From the NCBI GenBank assembly GCA_021812825.1, contig JAKAMO010000001.1, positions 1 through 64,000 of the forward strand: 64,000 bases of DNA, read 5' to 3'. Positions 25,028 through 32,637 of the stretch are shown here, piece by piece. The translations under genes were made by a program, and so were the position numbers. Positions within the stretch are counted from its first letter, which is position 1; every line of letters starts with the position of its first letter. The notes below the pieces were generated by a model. That model was not told the origin of the DNA. It did not search any database and worked only from the letters and a program-made list of their open reading frames with translations. Source of the DNA: a bacterium. Its GTDB lineage: Bacteria; Elusimicrobiota; Elusimicrobia; Elusimicrobiales; UBA9959.

Positions 25028-26839
25028 ATGAAGATACGCAACTTTTCCATCATAGCCCACATCGACCACGGCAAATCCACGCTGGCGGACCGCTTCATAC
25101 AGCTGACCGACACCGTGCCTGACCGGCAGATGAAGGAGCAGTTCCTGGACGGCATGGAGCTGGAGCGCGAGCGCGGCATAACCATCAAGGCCAAGGCCGT
25201 GCGCATGCTGTACAAGGCCGACGACGGCGAAGAGTACGTGCTGAACCTGATCGACACCCCCGGCCACGTGGACTTCTCGTACGAGGTGTCCCGCGCGATG
25301 GCCGCCTGCGAGGGCGCGATACTGCTGGTGGACGCGTCGCAGGGAGTGGAGGCCCAGACGCTGGCCCACGCGCACCTGGCGCAGTCGCTCGGCCTCAAGA
25401 TCCTGCCCGTCATCAACAAGATAGACCTCGAGCACGCCGACCCCGACGCCACCGAGGAGCAGATCTGGGAGGTCCTGAAGAACCCCGTGGAGGCCTCGCG
25501 CATCAGCGCCAAGGACGGCCGCGGCGCCAAAGAGGTGCTGGAGCGCGTCATAAAGGAGATACCTCCGCCCGAGGGCTCGCCGGAAAGGCCGCTGAAGGCG
25601 CTGGTCTTCGACTCCTTCTACGACGTCTACAAGGGCGTCATCATCTATACCCGCGTGGTGGACGGCGAGCTCAAACCCGGCCGCCACATCTCGTTCTGGT
25701 CCAACGGCAAGTCCTATAAGGTGGAGGAGGTCGGCTACCTCAACCCCAAGATGCAGAAGTCCGAGTCCATACGCACCGGCGAGGTGGGCTACATAGTGCC
25801 CGGCATACGCGACATCCACGAGATAAAGATGGGCGACACCATCTCCGAGAAGGAGAGGAAGATAGACGCGCCGCTGCCGGGCTACAAGGACGTCAACCCG
25901 GTGGTCTACGCCGGCTTCTACCCGGTCAATACCACGGACTATACCGCGCTGAAGACCGCGCTGGAGAAGATCAGCCTCACCGACTCCTCGTTCACTTACC
26001 AGGGCGAGACGTCGAAGGCCCTGGGCTTCGGCTTCCGCATAGGCTTCATGGGGCTGCTGCACCTCGACATCATCCGGGAGCGCATAGAGCGGGAGTTCGA
26101 CATACCGCTGATAGCCACGAACCCCAACGTCATCTACAAGGTGCTGGCCAAGACCCATCACGCCTCGAAGGAGTCGAAGTACGTGGAGGTGACCAACCCG
26201 GCCGACTTCCCGCATTACGGGGACGTGCTCGACATCATGGAGCCGTACGTGCACGCCAACATCATAGCGCCGCTGACCTACATGGAGGGCATCATTAACC
26301 TCCTGAAGGAGAAGCGCGGCGAGCACCTGAAGATAGAGTACATCTCCACGACCCGCGTGATCGTGGAGTACCTGCTGCCGCTCTCGGAGATCATCATAGA
26401 CTTCTACGACAGGCTGAAGTCGGTGTCGAAGGGCTACGCCTCGTTCGACTACGAGCCGTTCGAGTACCGCTCCTCCGACATGGTGAAGATAGAGATGCTG
26501 CTGCACGGGGACGTGGTGGACGCCCTCTCCTTCATCACGCACAAGACCAAGTCGCTCTCGGCGTCGCGCCAGCTCTGCGAGAAGCTCAAAGAGCTGATCC
26601 CGAAGCACATGTTCGAGATAGCGGTGCAGGCGCAGGTGAACGGCAAGATCATCGCGCGCGAGACGATAGGCGCGCAGCGCAAGGACGTGCTGGCCAAGTG
26701 TTACGGCGGCGACATCACCCGCAAGAGGAAGCTGCTCGAGAAGCAGAAGGAAGGCAAGCGCAAAATGAAGCTGATGGGGTCGGTCGAGATCCCTCAGGAG
26801 GCCTTCATGTCGCTGCTCAAGATCAGCCAGGACAAATAG
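25028..26839 (+). CDS. lepA: Elongation factor 4 (LepA GTPase)
   Basis: LepA is a ribosome-bound translational GTPase, implicated in back-translocation or initiation. The 603-aa protein has the G1 motif AHIDHGKST (residues 10-18), switch I ERERGITIK, G3 DTPGHVDF, G4 NKIDL, and the LepA-specific C-terminal domain with CYGGDITRKRKLLEKQKEGK. Length is normal (about 600 aa). It is separated from ptsI by a class I repeat element and followed by the signal peptidase gene, reproducing the lepA-lepB adjacency seen in many bacteria. No strong Shine-Dalgarno is visible before the ATG. Confidence 0.96.
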   Translation: MKIRNFSIIAHIDHGKSTLADRFIQLTDTVPDRQMKEQFLDGMELERERGITIKAKAVRMLYKADDGEEYVLNLIDTPGHVDFSYEVSRAMAACEGAILLVDASQGVEAQTLAHAHLAQSLGLKILPVINKIDLEHADPDATEEQIWEVLKNPVEASRISAKDGRGAKEVLERVIKEIPPPEGSPERPLKALVFDSFYDVYKGVIIYTRVVDGELKPGRHISFWSNGKSYKVEEVGYLNPKMQKSESIRTGEVGYIVPGIRDIHEIKMGDTISEKERKIDAPLPGYKDVNPVVYAGFYPVNTTDYTALKTALEKISLTDSSFTYQGETSKALGFGFRIGFMGLLHLDIIRERIEREFDIPLIATNPNVIYKVLAKTHHASKESKYVEVTNPADFPHYGDVLDIMEPYVHANIIAPLTYMEGIINLLKEKRGEHLKIEYISTTRVIVEYLLPLSEIIIDFYDRLKSVSKGYASFDYEPFEYRSSDMVKIEMLLHGDVVDALSFITHKTKSLSASRQLCEKLKELIPKHMFEIAVQAQVNGKIIARETIGAQRKDVLAKCYGGDITRKRKLLEKQKEGKRKMKLMGSVEIPQEAFMSLLKISQDK

Positions 26840-26910
26840 CCGCGCAACCGCGCCCCTTTCAGGGCCGTATGCCTTGAGGGGGCGGGCCGGCGCGGGCGGA
26901 GACATACATC

Positions 26911-27909
26911 ATGGAAGAAAAACTTTTCTGGATAGGCGTGCTGATGGGCGCGCATCTGTTCCTCTCCCATCATTTCAAGGACAAGGGCAGGTTCAAGGCC
27001 GACAACCGCTTCACGCGGGGCTGGCACGCCGTCTTCGCGGCTCTGGCCGCCTTCGTGGCGGCCGTGCTGCTGTCCGTAAGCCTCGACAACAGGCGCGGGG
27101 ACGTGGTGACCTCCATGCTCTTCAGCTGGCGGCAGCTCTCCTACGGCCTGCTGGCCGCCGCGGCCGCCGCCTCTTACGCCATGTGGAGGGGGCTGGCCGG
27201 CAAGACCAAGCTGAAGGACGGCATGAACGTCACGATGAAGGAGGACATGGAGTGGTCCGAGACGGTGTTCTCGGCCGTGCTGCTGGCCTCGGTGGTCATG
27301 TACCTGTTCATCCAGGCCTTCAAGATCCCGTCCGGTTCCATGGAGAACACGTTCCTGATAGGAGACCACCTGTTCGTCAATAAGTTCATCTACGGGTTCA
27401 GGGTGCCGTACACGCACAAGAAGTTCCTCGCGCTGCGCCACGTCAAGCGCGGCGACATCATCGTGTTCCAGTTCCCGTCCACAGACCCGCGCGAGTTCCA
27501 GTGCGGCGGCAGCCAGTATGGCAAGGATTTCATCAAGCGCGTCATCGGCATGCCCGGCGACACCGTGGAGGTGCGCGACGGCCAGCTCTACATCAACGGC
27601 GACAAGGCCGGGGAGGAGCCGTACGCCCGCTACGCGGACGCCTTCCGCTATCCTAAGGCCACGGGGAAGGTATCCCGGGAGGACTACCAGTCATACTGGC
27701 AGGACCGCATGCTGGGCAAGATGTTTTCGGAGTACGTGCGCGACAATTTCGGTCCGGTCACCGTGCCGCAGGGCCAGTATCTGGTCATGGGCGACAACCG
27801 CGACCGCTCCTGCGACTCGCGCTACTGGGGCGCCGTGCCGGACTACCTTATAAAGGGCAGGGCCTGGTTCCGCTACTGGCCCCCGTCGCGCATAGGTTTC
27901 CCGGAATGA
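26911..27909 (+). CDS. lepB: Signal peptidase I
   Basis: Signal peptidase I cleaves signal peptides of exported proteins at the outer face of the inner membrane. The 332-aa protein has three or four hydrophobic segments in the first 140 residues, then the catalytic Ser143 in IPSGSMENT, the general-base Lys209 in FIKRVIGMPGD, and box E as MGDNRDRSCDSRYWG. Two extra N-terminal membrane segments make it larger than the simplest enzymes and more like the Gram-negative form. It follows lepA by 71 bp and overlaps metF by 4 bp. Confidence 0.94.
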   Translation: MEEKLFWIGVLMGAHLFLSHHFKDKGRFKADNRFTRGWHAVFAALAAFVAAVLLSVSLDNRRGDVVTSMLFSWRQLSYGLLAAAAAASYAMWRGLAGKTKLKDGMNVTMKEDMEWSETVFSAVLLASVVMYLFIQAFKIPSGSMENTFLIGDHLFVNKFIYGFRVPYTHKKFLALRHVKRGDIIVFQFPSTDPREFQCGGSQYGKDFIKRVIGMPGDTVEVRDGQLYINGDKAGEEPYARYADAFRYPKATGKVSREDYQSYWQDRMLGKMFSEYVRDNFGPVTVPQGQYLVMGDNRDRSCDSRYWGAVPDYLIKGRAWFRYWPPSRIGFPE

Positions 27910-28772
27910 AGGTCACCGAGCGCCTCAAGGCCGGCGGCAAGGTCTTCTCCTTCGAGTTCTATCCCCCAAAGACGGAGGCGGACGCGAAGCGGCTTTTCGA
28001 CGCGGCCAGGGAGCTCAAGACCCTTTCCCCTGACTTCGTCTCGGTCACCAACTCCTCGGCCGGCACCCTGCCGTACCGCACCGTGGCGCTGTCCGGAGTG
28101 CTGAAGAACGAGATAGGCCTGGAGGTCGTGGCGCACCTGACCTGCCTGGCGCATACGCGCGCCGAGATCCTCGAGATAGTCTACGGCCTCAAGAAGATGG
28201 GCATCGAGAACGTGCTGGCGCTGCGCGGCGACAGGGAGAACGTGGTGGGCGAGCCGCCCGGGGATTACAAGTACGCCTCCCAGCTCGCCGCCGATATTGC
28301 CGCGGACGGCTGGTTCTCCGTGGGCGGAGCCTGCTACCCGGAGAAGCACCCGGAAGCCGCCACGCTGCAGGAGGACATCGCCCATCTCCGGGAGAAGACG
28401 GCGGCCGGGACCTCGTACCTGATAACGCAGCTCTTCTTCGATAATTCGCTTTATTTCGGCTTCCTGGAGAAGACGGCCGCCGCCGGCATTTCCGTGCCGA
28501 TACTCCCCGGGCTGATGCCGATCACCGGCTACCGCCAGATACAGAAGTTCACCCAGCTGATGAACGTCTCGGTGCCGGCTGCGCTGCGCGCCGGCATAGA
28601 GCGCTGGGACGGCGACAAGGACGGGATGTTCAAGTTCAGCGTGGATTACGCCTCAAGACAGGCCGAGGAGCTGCTGAAGGGCGGGGCGCCGGGCCTGCAC
28701 CTGTACACGCTGAACCGCAGCAAGGCGGCTATCGAGATACTCAGGAACGTCAGGGGCGGGGCGCTTAAATAA
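27906..28772 (+). CDS. metF: Methylenetetrahydrofolate reductase
   Basis: MetF reduces 5,10-methylene-THF to 5-methyl-THF, using a flavin, for methionine synthesis or one-carbon metabolism. The 288-aa protein opens VFSFEFYPPKTEA, the family start with the catalytic Glu in FEFYPPK. It also has LTCLAHTRAEI, ALRGDRE and the late FFDNSLYFGF and PGLMPITGYRQIQKF motifs. Length is typical of bacterial MetF. Its ATG overlaps the lepB stop, and a zinc-ribbon protein gene follows 9 bp later, so all three are likely co-transcribed. Confidence 0.94.
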   Translation: MKVTERLKAGGKVFSFEFYPPKTEADAKRLFDAARELKTLSPDFVSVTNSSAGTLPYRTVALSGVLKNEIGLEVVAHLTCLAHTRAEILEIVYGLKKMGIENVLALRGDRENVVGEPPGDYKYASQLAADIAADGWFSVGGACYPEKHPEAATLQEDIAHLREKTAAGTSYLITQLFFDNSLYFGFLEKTAAAGISVPILPGLMPITGYRQIQKFTQLMNVSVPAALRAGIERWDGDKDGMFKFSVDYASRQAEELLKGGAPGLHLYTLNRSKAAIEILRNVRGGALK

Positions 28773-28781
28773 GGGGGCGGG

Positions 28782-29528
28782 ATGGAGACGGTTCACAGCG
28801 GGTCTGCGAGGGCCCTGGTGGAGTTGCAGAAGAGGGACACGGCTATAGCCGCGCTGAAGGCCAGGATCGCCGGAGTGCCGGTAAGGCTCAAGGCCGTCAA
28901 TGATGCCTTCGAGGCGAAGAAAGCGGCCATGAGCGCCGCCAGAGAGACCCTGATGGCGCTGCAGTCCAGGAAAAAGGACTCGGAACTCCGGATAGCCGAG
29001 GCGGAAGAGGGGATACGCAAGCACCAGCGGGAGCTCAACATGGTGAAGGACAACGACGCCTTCAAGGCCCTGCTGAAGGAGATCGATAACGACAAGGCCG
29101 CCAAGGACGAGCTGGAGACCGGAGTGCTCGAGCTGCTCGAGGAGATAGACAAAGCCTCCGTGAAGGACAAGGCCGAGCAGGCCGAGGTGGCCGTGGTAGC
29201 GGCGCAGCGCGACAAGGAAGCCGCGGCGCTCGAGGCCGAAGGCCGCGAGGCGGCCGGGATGCTCTCCGAGGCGGAAGCCGGCAGGGCCGGGGTGGCCGCC
29301 GGCATCGAAGCCGACCTTCTGGAGCGCTACGACGCGCTGCGGGCCAGCCGGGCGAACCTCGCGGTAGCGGAGGTGCACGCGGACCAGGCCACCGGCAAGC
29401 TCTCCTGCGGAGGCTGCCATATGGGCCTGACGCCGCAGAAGGCGCTGGATGTAAAGAAGCACGATACCTTCGCCGTCTGTCCGGAATGCAGGCGCTGGAT
29501 GTACCTCGAAGCGACGATAAAAGGGTAG
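28782..29528 (+). CDS. Coiled-coil protein with C-terminal C4 zinc ribbon
   Basis: The 248-aa protein is a long charged coiled coil (about residues 5-185, rich in Ala, Glu and Lys heptads) followed by a zinc ribbon with two Cys pairs: CGGCHMGL and, 19 residues on, CPECRRWMY. This is the architecture of the widespread CT398-like/C4-type zinc-ribbon family, whose members are proposed nucleic-acid-associated or secretion-accessory proteins; the function is not settled. It ends the lepA-lepB-metF group and lies about 250 bp upstream of rnpB. The start ATG is preceded by GGGGGCGGG. Confidence 0.85.
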   Translation: METVHSGSARALVELQKRDTAIAALKARIAGVPVRLKAVNDAFEAKKAAMSAARETLMALQSRKKDSELRIAEAEEGIRKHQRELNMVKDNDAFKALLKEIDNDKAAKDELETGVLELLEEIDKASVKDKAEQAEVAVVAAQRDKEAAALEAEGREAAGMLSEAEAGRAGVAAGIEADLLERYDALRASRANLAVAEVHADQATGKLSCGGCHMGLTPQKALDVKKHDTFAVCPECRRWMYLEATIKG

Positions 29529-29611
29529 CTGATGGGTTTCGCCGGGAATTTTTTCGATGAAAATTCCCCCGCGCATAGCGCGGGCGCTGGAGGCGCGGTA
29601 TACTGGCCAAT

Positions 29612-29649
29612 GGCCGTGCCGTATCAGGCGCAATGCGCTTCAGACGGCC
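29612..29649 (+). repeat. 38-nt hairpin repeat, copy a
   Basis: The hairpin pairs CCGT...ACGG around GCGC-AAT-GCGC, with constant internal segments ATCAGG and CTTCAG. A second copy lies 83 nt downstream, and an inverted, nearly identical copy sits at 46095-46132 within another repeat element. Confidence 0.7.
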
Positions 29650-29694
29650 ACCCTCTCGGGCGCTGCGCGCATAGCGCTTGGCCCTTAGGGCAAT

Positions 29695-29732
29695 GCCCAT
29701 GCCGCATCAGGAGCTATGCTCTTCAGGCGGCC
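29695..29732 (+). repeat. 38-nt hairpin repeat, copy b
   Basis: This is the same layout as the copy at 29612, but the stems differ in a compensating way: GAGC-TAT-GCTC replaces GCGC-AAT-GCGC, and CCGC/GCGG replaces CCGT/ACGG. The unpaired ATCAGG and CTTCAG segments are unchanged. Confidence 0.65.
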
Positions 29733-29777
29733 GACCCGCTGAAGCGGGGAACCCTGCAAACAGGGTTCGGGATAAAT

Positions 29778-30152
29778 TTTCAGACCGCGGACGGAGGGCC
29801 GCTCTTCCCGAAAGGGAGGGGAGGAACTTCCGAACTTCACAGGGCAGGGTGCCGGTTCAAAGCCGCTAAGCGGCCATAGGCCGGGAGGCGGGGGCCATAT
29901 CCCCCGTCGACGGACAGCGCCACAGAGAACATACCGCCCGCAAGGGTAAGGGTGAAAAGGTGCGGTAAGAGCGCACCGCGCGCCGGGCGACCGGCGCGGC
30001 AGGGCAAGCCCCTCCTGAAGCAAGGCCAAAATCGCGCCATGGACTGCCCGTCCGCCCTTCGGGGCAGCGCGGAGTGGGCCGCACTAGATAAATGGTCCTC
30101 CAGATGCCGCAAGGCATTGGACAGAATTCGGGGTACAGTCCGCGGTCTGAAA
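29778..30152 (+). ncRNA. rnpB: RNase P RNA, class A
   Basis: The catalytic RNA of RNase P, which matures tRNA 5' ends. The universally conserved parts appear in order: GAGGGGAGGAACTTCCGAAC, CAGGGCAGGGTGCC, CAGAGAACATACCGCCC, GGTAAGGGTGAAAAGGTGCG with the following GGTAAGAGCGCACCGCGCG, AGCAAGGCCAAAA, ACTAGATAAATGGTC and GACAGAATTCGGGG. The ends form a perfect 15-bp P1 helix (29778-29792 with 30138-30152: TTTCAGACCGCGGAC and its complement), which fixes the boundaries and gives about 375 nt, normal for class A. The strand is set by these motifs. Open frames crossing it are not genes. Confidence 0.95.
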
Positions 30153-30159
30153 GAATTCC

Positions 30160-30292
30160 GGGTTCGTCCCCGGGCCAGGTCTCAAAAACAGGGTCGGCCA
30201 CACCGTGGCCGCCCTTCCGCGCCTCAGCCCTCGCGCTTATGCAAGCTCGGGCTTCCGGCACGGTTTTTCGACCTGGGCCCGGTTCCGAACCC
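30160..30292 (-). repeat. Class I stem-bracketed intergenic element, copy 2 (inverted)
   Basis: The element begins 7 nt after rnpB. The outer stem is GGGTTCG plus CCGGGCCAGGTC and AAAAAC on the left, paired with GTTTTT, GACCTGGGCCCGG and CGAACCC on the right. On the minus strand the core reads GCTTGCATAAGCGCGAGGG and the apical hairpin GGCCAC-GGT-GTGGCC (30196-30210). It could double as the rnpB transcription end, but there is no simple T-run. Confidence 0.75.
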
Positions 30293-30329
30293 TACATGGC
30301 GGGAACTTGGCGGCAGGCTGATAACGGGA

Positions 30330-30461
30330 GCGGGTGGCGAGGGTTCGCCTTCGCAGGGGCCTCGCGAGCGCGAGGCTTGCGAAGCGACGAGCACGAGTGA
30401 AAGAGCGAGGCCACGGTGTGGCCGCGCGTACCCGGAGAAGGCAACCCTCGACAGGACCCGC
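30330..30461 (+). repeat. Class I stem-bracketed intergenic element, copy 3
   Basis: The outer stem is GCGGGT plus CGAGGGTTCGCCTTC (30338-30352) with GAAGGCAACCCTCG (30437-30450, one bulged base) plus ACCCGC. The core has GCGAGGCTTGCGAAGCG and the apical hairpin GGCCAC-GGT-GTGGCC (30409-30423). It lies 37 nt from copy 2, in the opposite orientation. Confidence 0.78.
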
Positions 30462-30498
30462 GGACTTGCAGGCCTGCCGGCACATTAAGGGGAAACTT

Positions 30499-30771
30499 AT
30501 GGATTCACTGGCGGCGAAGATACCGGAGATAAAGTACTCGTCCGACGCGGGGGAGATACCGTGGGACGACGCCGTGGTCTGGAGCCAGATGCCGCGGGTG
30601 GGGCCCCGCGTATACGAGTGGATAGAGGGTTCGCATATCCGCTACGTTTCATGGAGCAACGGCCTGGTCAACATCCTGCCGGACAATAGTTCCATCCTCA
30701 GCTCGCATTGCCAGTGCATAGTGCTTCCTTCCGCTTTCGTCTGGGTCGGCAAGAACGTCAAGGTGGGCTGA
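30499..30771 (+). CDS. Small conserved-looking hypothetical protein
   Basis: A 90-aa protein starting MDSLAAKIPEIKYSSDAG, with AAGGGGAA as a Shine-Dalgarno 8 nt before the ATG. The composition is ordinary for this genome (several Trp, Tyr and Val), with no signal peptide or membrane span, and it looks like a small beta-rich domain (HIRYVSWSNGLVNILPD). A longer open frame runs upstream through a class I repeat element and encodes only Arg-rich repeat translation, so it is excluded. It was not recognised as any family. It lies alone between the repeat pair and the amylase gene. Confidence 0.6.
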   Translation: MDSLAAKIPEIKYSSDAGEIPWDDAVVWSQMPRVGPRVYEWIEGSHIRYVSWSNGLVNILPDNSSILSSHCQCIVLPSAFVWVGKNVKVG

Positions 30772-30841
30772 CGCCGTTGACCGCGGGCGCCGGTAAATAA
30801 TAGACTTGGCCTTAAGAACTCCCTGAGGGGTGAAGATCCGC

Positions 30842-32512
30842 ATGAGAAACGTATTGCTGGCTTCGCTGCTGCTGGCCGCCGCAGGCCGGGCGGGCCTTTG
30901 TTTCGATCTGCCGGCCATGAAGGCGGGGGATATAAAGGCCGCGGAAGCCGTGGTCCCGGCCGCGGCAGGCGCTCCGGAAGCCGGGGCGAAGACCGCCAAA
31001 GACGGCTGGGATTTCCGCGACGAGACCATCTATTTCCTCCTCACCGACCGCTTCGTGGACGGCGACACCGGCAACAACAATATCTACGGCGACGAGTACT
31101 GGCCCGGCAACCTGAAGTACTACCAGGGCGGAGATTTCAAGGGGCTCATCCAGAACCTTGACCATATCAAGGCCATGGGCTTCACCGCCATCTGGATAAC
31201 CCCGCCGGTGATGCAGCCGCCCGGGCGCTACCAGAGCCAGGACGGCGGCTACGACGCGGCCGGCTACCACGGCTACTGGGCCTGGGACTTCTCGAAGATA
31301 GACCCCCACCTGGAGTCCAAGGGCGCGGCCTACCGGGACCTGATAGACGCGGCCCACGCCAAGGGAATAAAGGTGATACAGGACGTAGTGGCCAACCACG
31401 GCCACGGCGGCTACGTCAGCTCCGGGGTGAAATGGTTCGCCGACCGCGGCCGGCTGTCCGGCCTGGGCCGCTCCTTCGACTATTACAACGACCGGGAGAG
31501 CTGGTTCAACCACGGCGGTCCCGCAATAGCCGACCTGCTGGACCTCAACGACAGCAACCCGGAGGTGCTGAAGTGGTTCCTGCAGATCTACGAGAGCTAC
31601 CAGGACATGGGCGTGGACGCCTTCCGCATAGACACCGTGGCCTGGATGAAGCCCGAGTTCTGGAAGGGCTTCACCGCCGGCCTGCACGGGCACAAGAAGG
31701 ATTTCTTCATGTTCGGCGAGGTCTGGACCAACGGCGACTTCAACTGGCTGGCGAGCTACACACACCTGGCGCCGGGCGACCCGATGAACGCCGGGATGAG
31801 CGTGGTGGACATGCCCTCCTCCTCCATGGGCACCTGGGGGCAGATGGAGCAGGTCTTCAAGGGCGGTGATTACCGCCGGGCGGCCGAGCTGCTGAAGAAC
31901 GACTCCAAGTACGGGGACGCCAGCTACCTGGTGACCTTCCTCGACAACCACGACAAGCCGCGCTTCAACGGGCCGGGCTGGGACGGCAGCGCCGCCTCCA
32001 CCGAGCAGTATTTCGACGCGCTGAACTTCTATTTCACCGCGCGCGGCATACCGTGCGTCTATTACGGCACCGAGGTGCAGATGGTCGGCGGCAACGACCC
32101 GGACAACCGCAGGATGCTGGGTCAGGACGGCATACAGCGCGCCAAGAGCGACCCGGTCTACAACCACCTGCGCAAGCTGAACGCCGTGAGGAAGGCCAGC
32201 GCGGTCCTGCGCAAGGGCAAACAGACCACCATCTACGCGGAACAGGACCAGTTCGCTTTCAAGCGGGAGTACGGCGGCAAAGCAGCCTATGTCTTTCTGA
32301 ACAAGGGCTGGGGGAGCTCCGTGATAAACGCCGGCGGCGTGGCCCCCGGGGACTATACCGACCTGTATACCGGCCAGACCATATCGGTCAGCGGGAAAAG
32401 GGCCGCGGTGGAGGTGCCCGCCCACGGCGTGCGCGTGCTGGTGCGGGACCCGGAGGGTCAGCCCTGGAAGCTGGACGGCTGGGATTCCAGGCTGCCGCGC
32501 GGCTCGAAATAG
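30842..32512 (+). CDS. Secreted alpha-amylase family glycoside hydrolase (GH13)
   Basis: The 556-aa protein has a signal peptide (MRNVLLASLLLAAAGRAGLC) and then the GH13 (beta/alpha)8 barrel: region I QDVVANHGHG, region II GVDAFRIDTVAW with nucleophile Asp264, region III MFGEVW with acid/base Glu293, and region IV FLDNHDKP with Asp371. The start YFLLTDRFVDGDTGNN resembles extracellular amylases and cyclodextrinase-like enzymes that hydrolyse starch or glycogen alpha-1,4 bonds. A short C-terminal beta domain follows. ATG 30842 is preferred over GTG 30830 because the GAGGGG Shine-Dalgarno abuts the GTG. An intrinsic terminator follows at 32534. Confidence 0.92.
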   Translation: MRNVLLASLLLAAAGRAGLCFDLPAMKAGDIKAAEAVVPAAAGAPEAGAKTAKDGWDFRDETIYFLLTDRFVDGDTGNNNIYGDEYWPGNLKYYQGGDFKGLIQNLDHIKAMGFTAIWITPPVMQPPGRYQSQDGGYDAAGYHGYWAWDFSKIDPHLESKGAAYRDLIDAAHAKGIKVIQDVVANHGHGGYVSSGVKWFADRGRLSGLGRSFDYYNDRESWFNHGGPAIADLLDLNDSNPEVLKWFLQIYESYQDMGVDAFRIDTVAWMKPEFWKGFTAGLHGHKKDFFMFGEVWTNGDFNWLASYTHLAPGDPMNAGMSVVDMPSSSMGTWGQMEQVFKGGDYRRAAELLKNDSKYGDASYLVTFLDNHDKPRFNGPGWDGSAASTEQYFDALNFYFTARGIPCVYYGTEVQMVGGNDPDNRRMLGQDGIQRAKSDPVYNHLRKLNAVRKASAVLRKGKQTTIYAEQDQFAFKREYGGKAAYVFLNKGWGSSVINAGGVAPGDYTDLYTGQTISVSGKRAAVEVPAHGVRVLVRDPEGQPWKLDGWDSRLPRGSK

Positions 32513-32533
32513 CGCCTATAGGACTTCGTACGG

Positions 32534-32564
32534 AATGCCCGCCCGCCCGGCGGGCATTTTTTTT
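32534..32564 (+). terminator. Intrinsic terminator after the amylase gene
   Basis: Hairpin ATGCCCGCC-CGCC-GGCGGGCAT followed by eight T residues, 22 bp after the stop codon. Confidence 0.9.
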
Positions 32565-32595
32565 CGGCCGCCTGTCCCGCTCACCGGGATATTTG

Positions 32596-32601
32596 TATAA
32601 T
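32596..32601 (+). promoter_or_regulatory. Candidate -10 box of the TrpB-like gene
   Basis: A perfect TATAAT lies 37 nt before the ATG and just after the amylase terminator, where a new promoter is expected. No good -35 hexamer is visible at 16-18 bp. Confidence 0.45.
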
Positions 32602-32637
32602 AAAATCAGATTTTCGCGAAGATATTACGGAGACGAC

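Larger units (their letters stand above)
29529..29777. repeat. Hairpin-rich intergenic region upstream of rnpB
   Basis: No gene is seen here. The region is almost entirely inverted repeats: GGGAATTTT/AAAATTCCC near 29550, GCGCATAGCGC near 29568 and 29670, two 38-nt hairpin repeats (separate entries), CCCGCT/AGCGGG, and GAACCCTG/CAGGGTTC near 29760. Several hairpins share an apical GCATAGC or GCTATGC motif. Any rnpB promoter must lie within it but no convincing one is visible. Confidence 0.6.

Noticed and set aside
22846..26905. Two long antisense frames opposite ptsI and lepA
   Set aside because: Codon-bias shadows of two conserved housekeeping genes; no start signals or domains.
30151..30180. 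tRNA T-arm-like segment GGGTTCG after rnpB
   Set aside because: No acceptor, D or anticodon arm can be folded around it; it is the outer arm of a class I element.
29532..30488. Several small open frames on both strands around 29.5-30.5 kb
   Set aside because: They lie inside rnpB and the adjacent repeat elements; the RNase P RNA motifs and its 15-bp P1 helix explain the sequence.
32053..32637. N-terminal extension of the TrpB-like gene
   Set aside because: It overlaps the amylase gene in another frame and crosses a strong terminator; family similarity starts at 32638.
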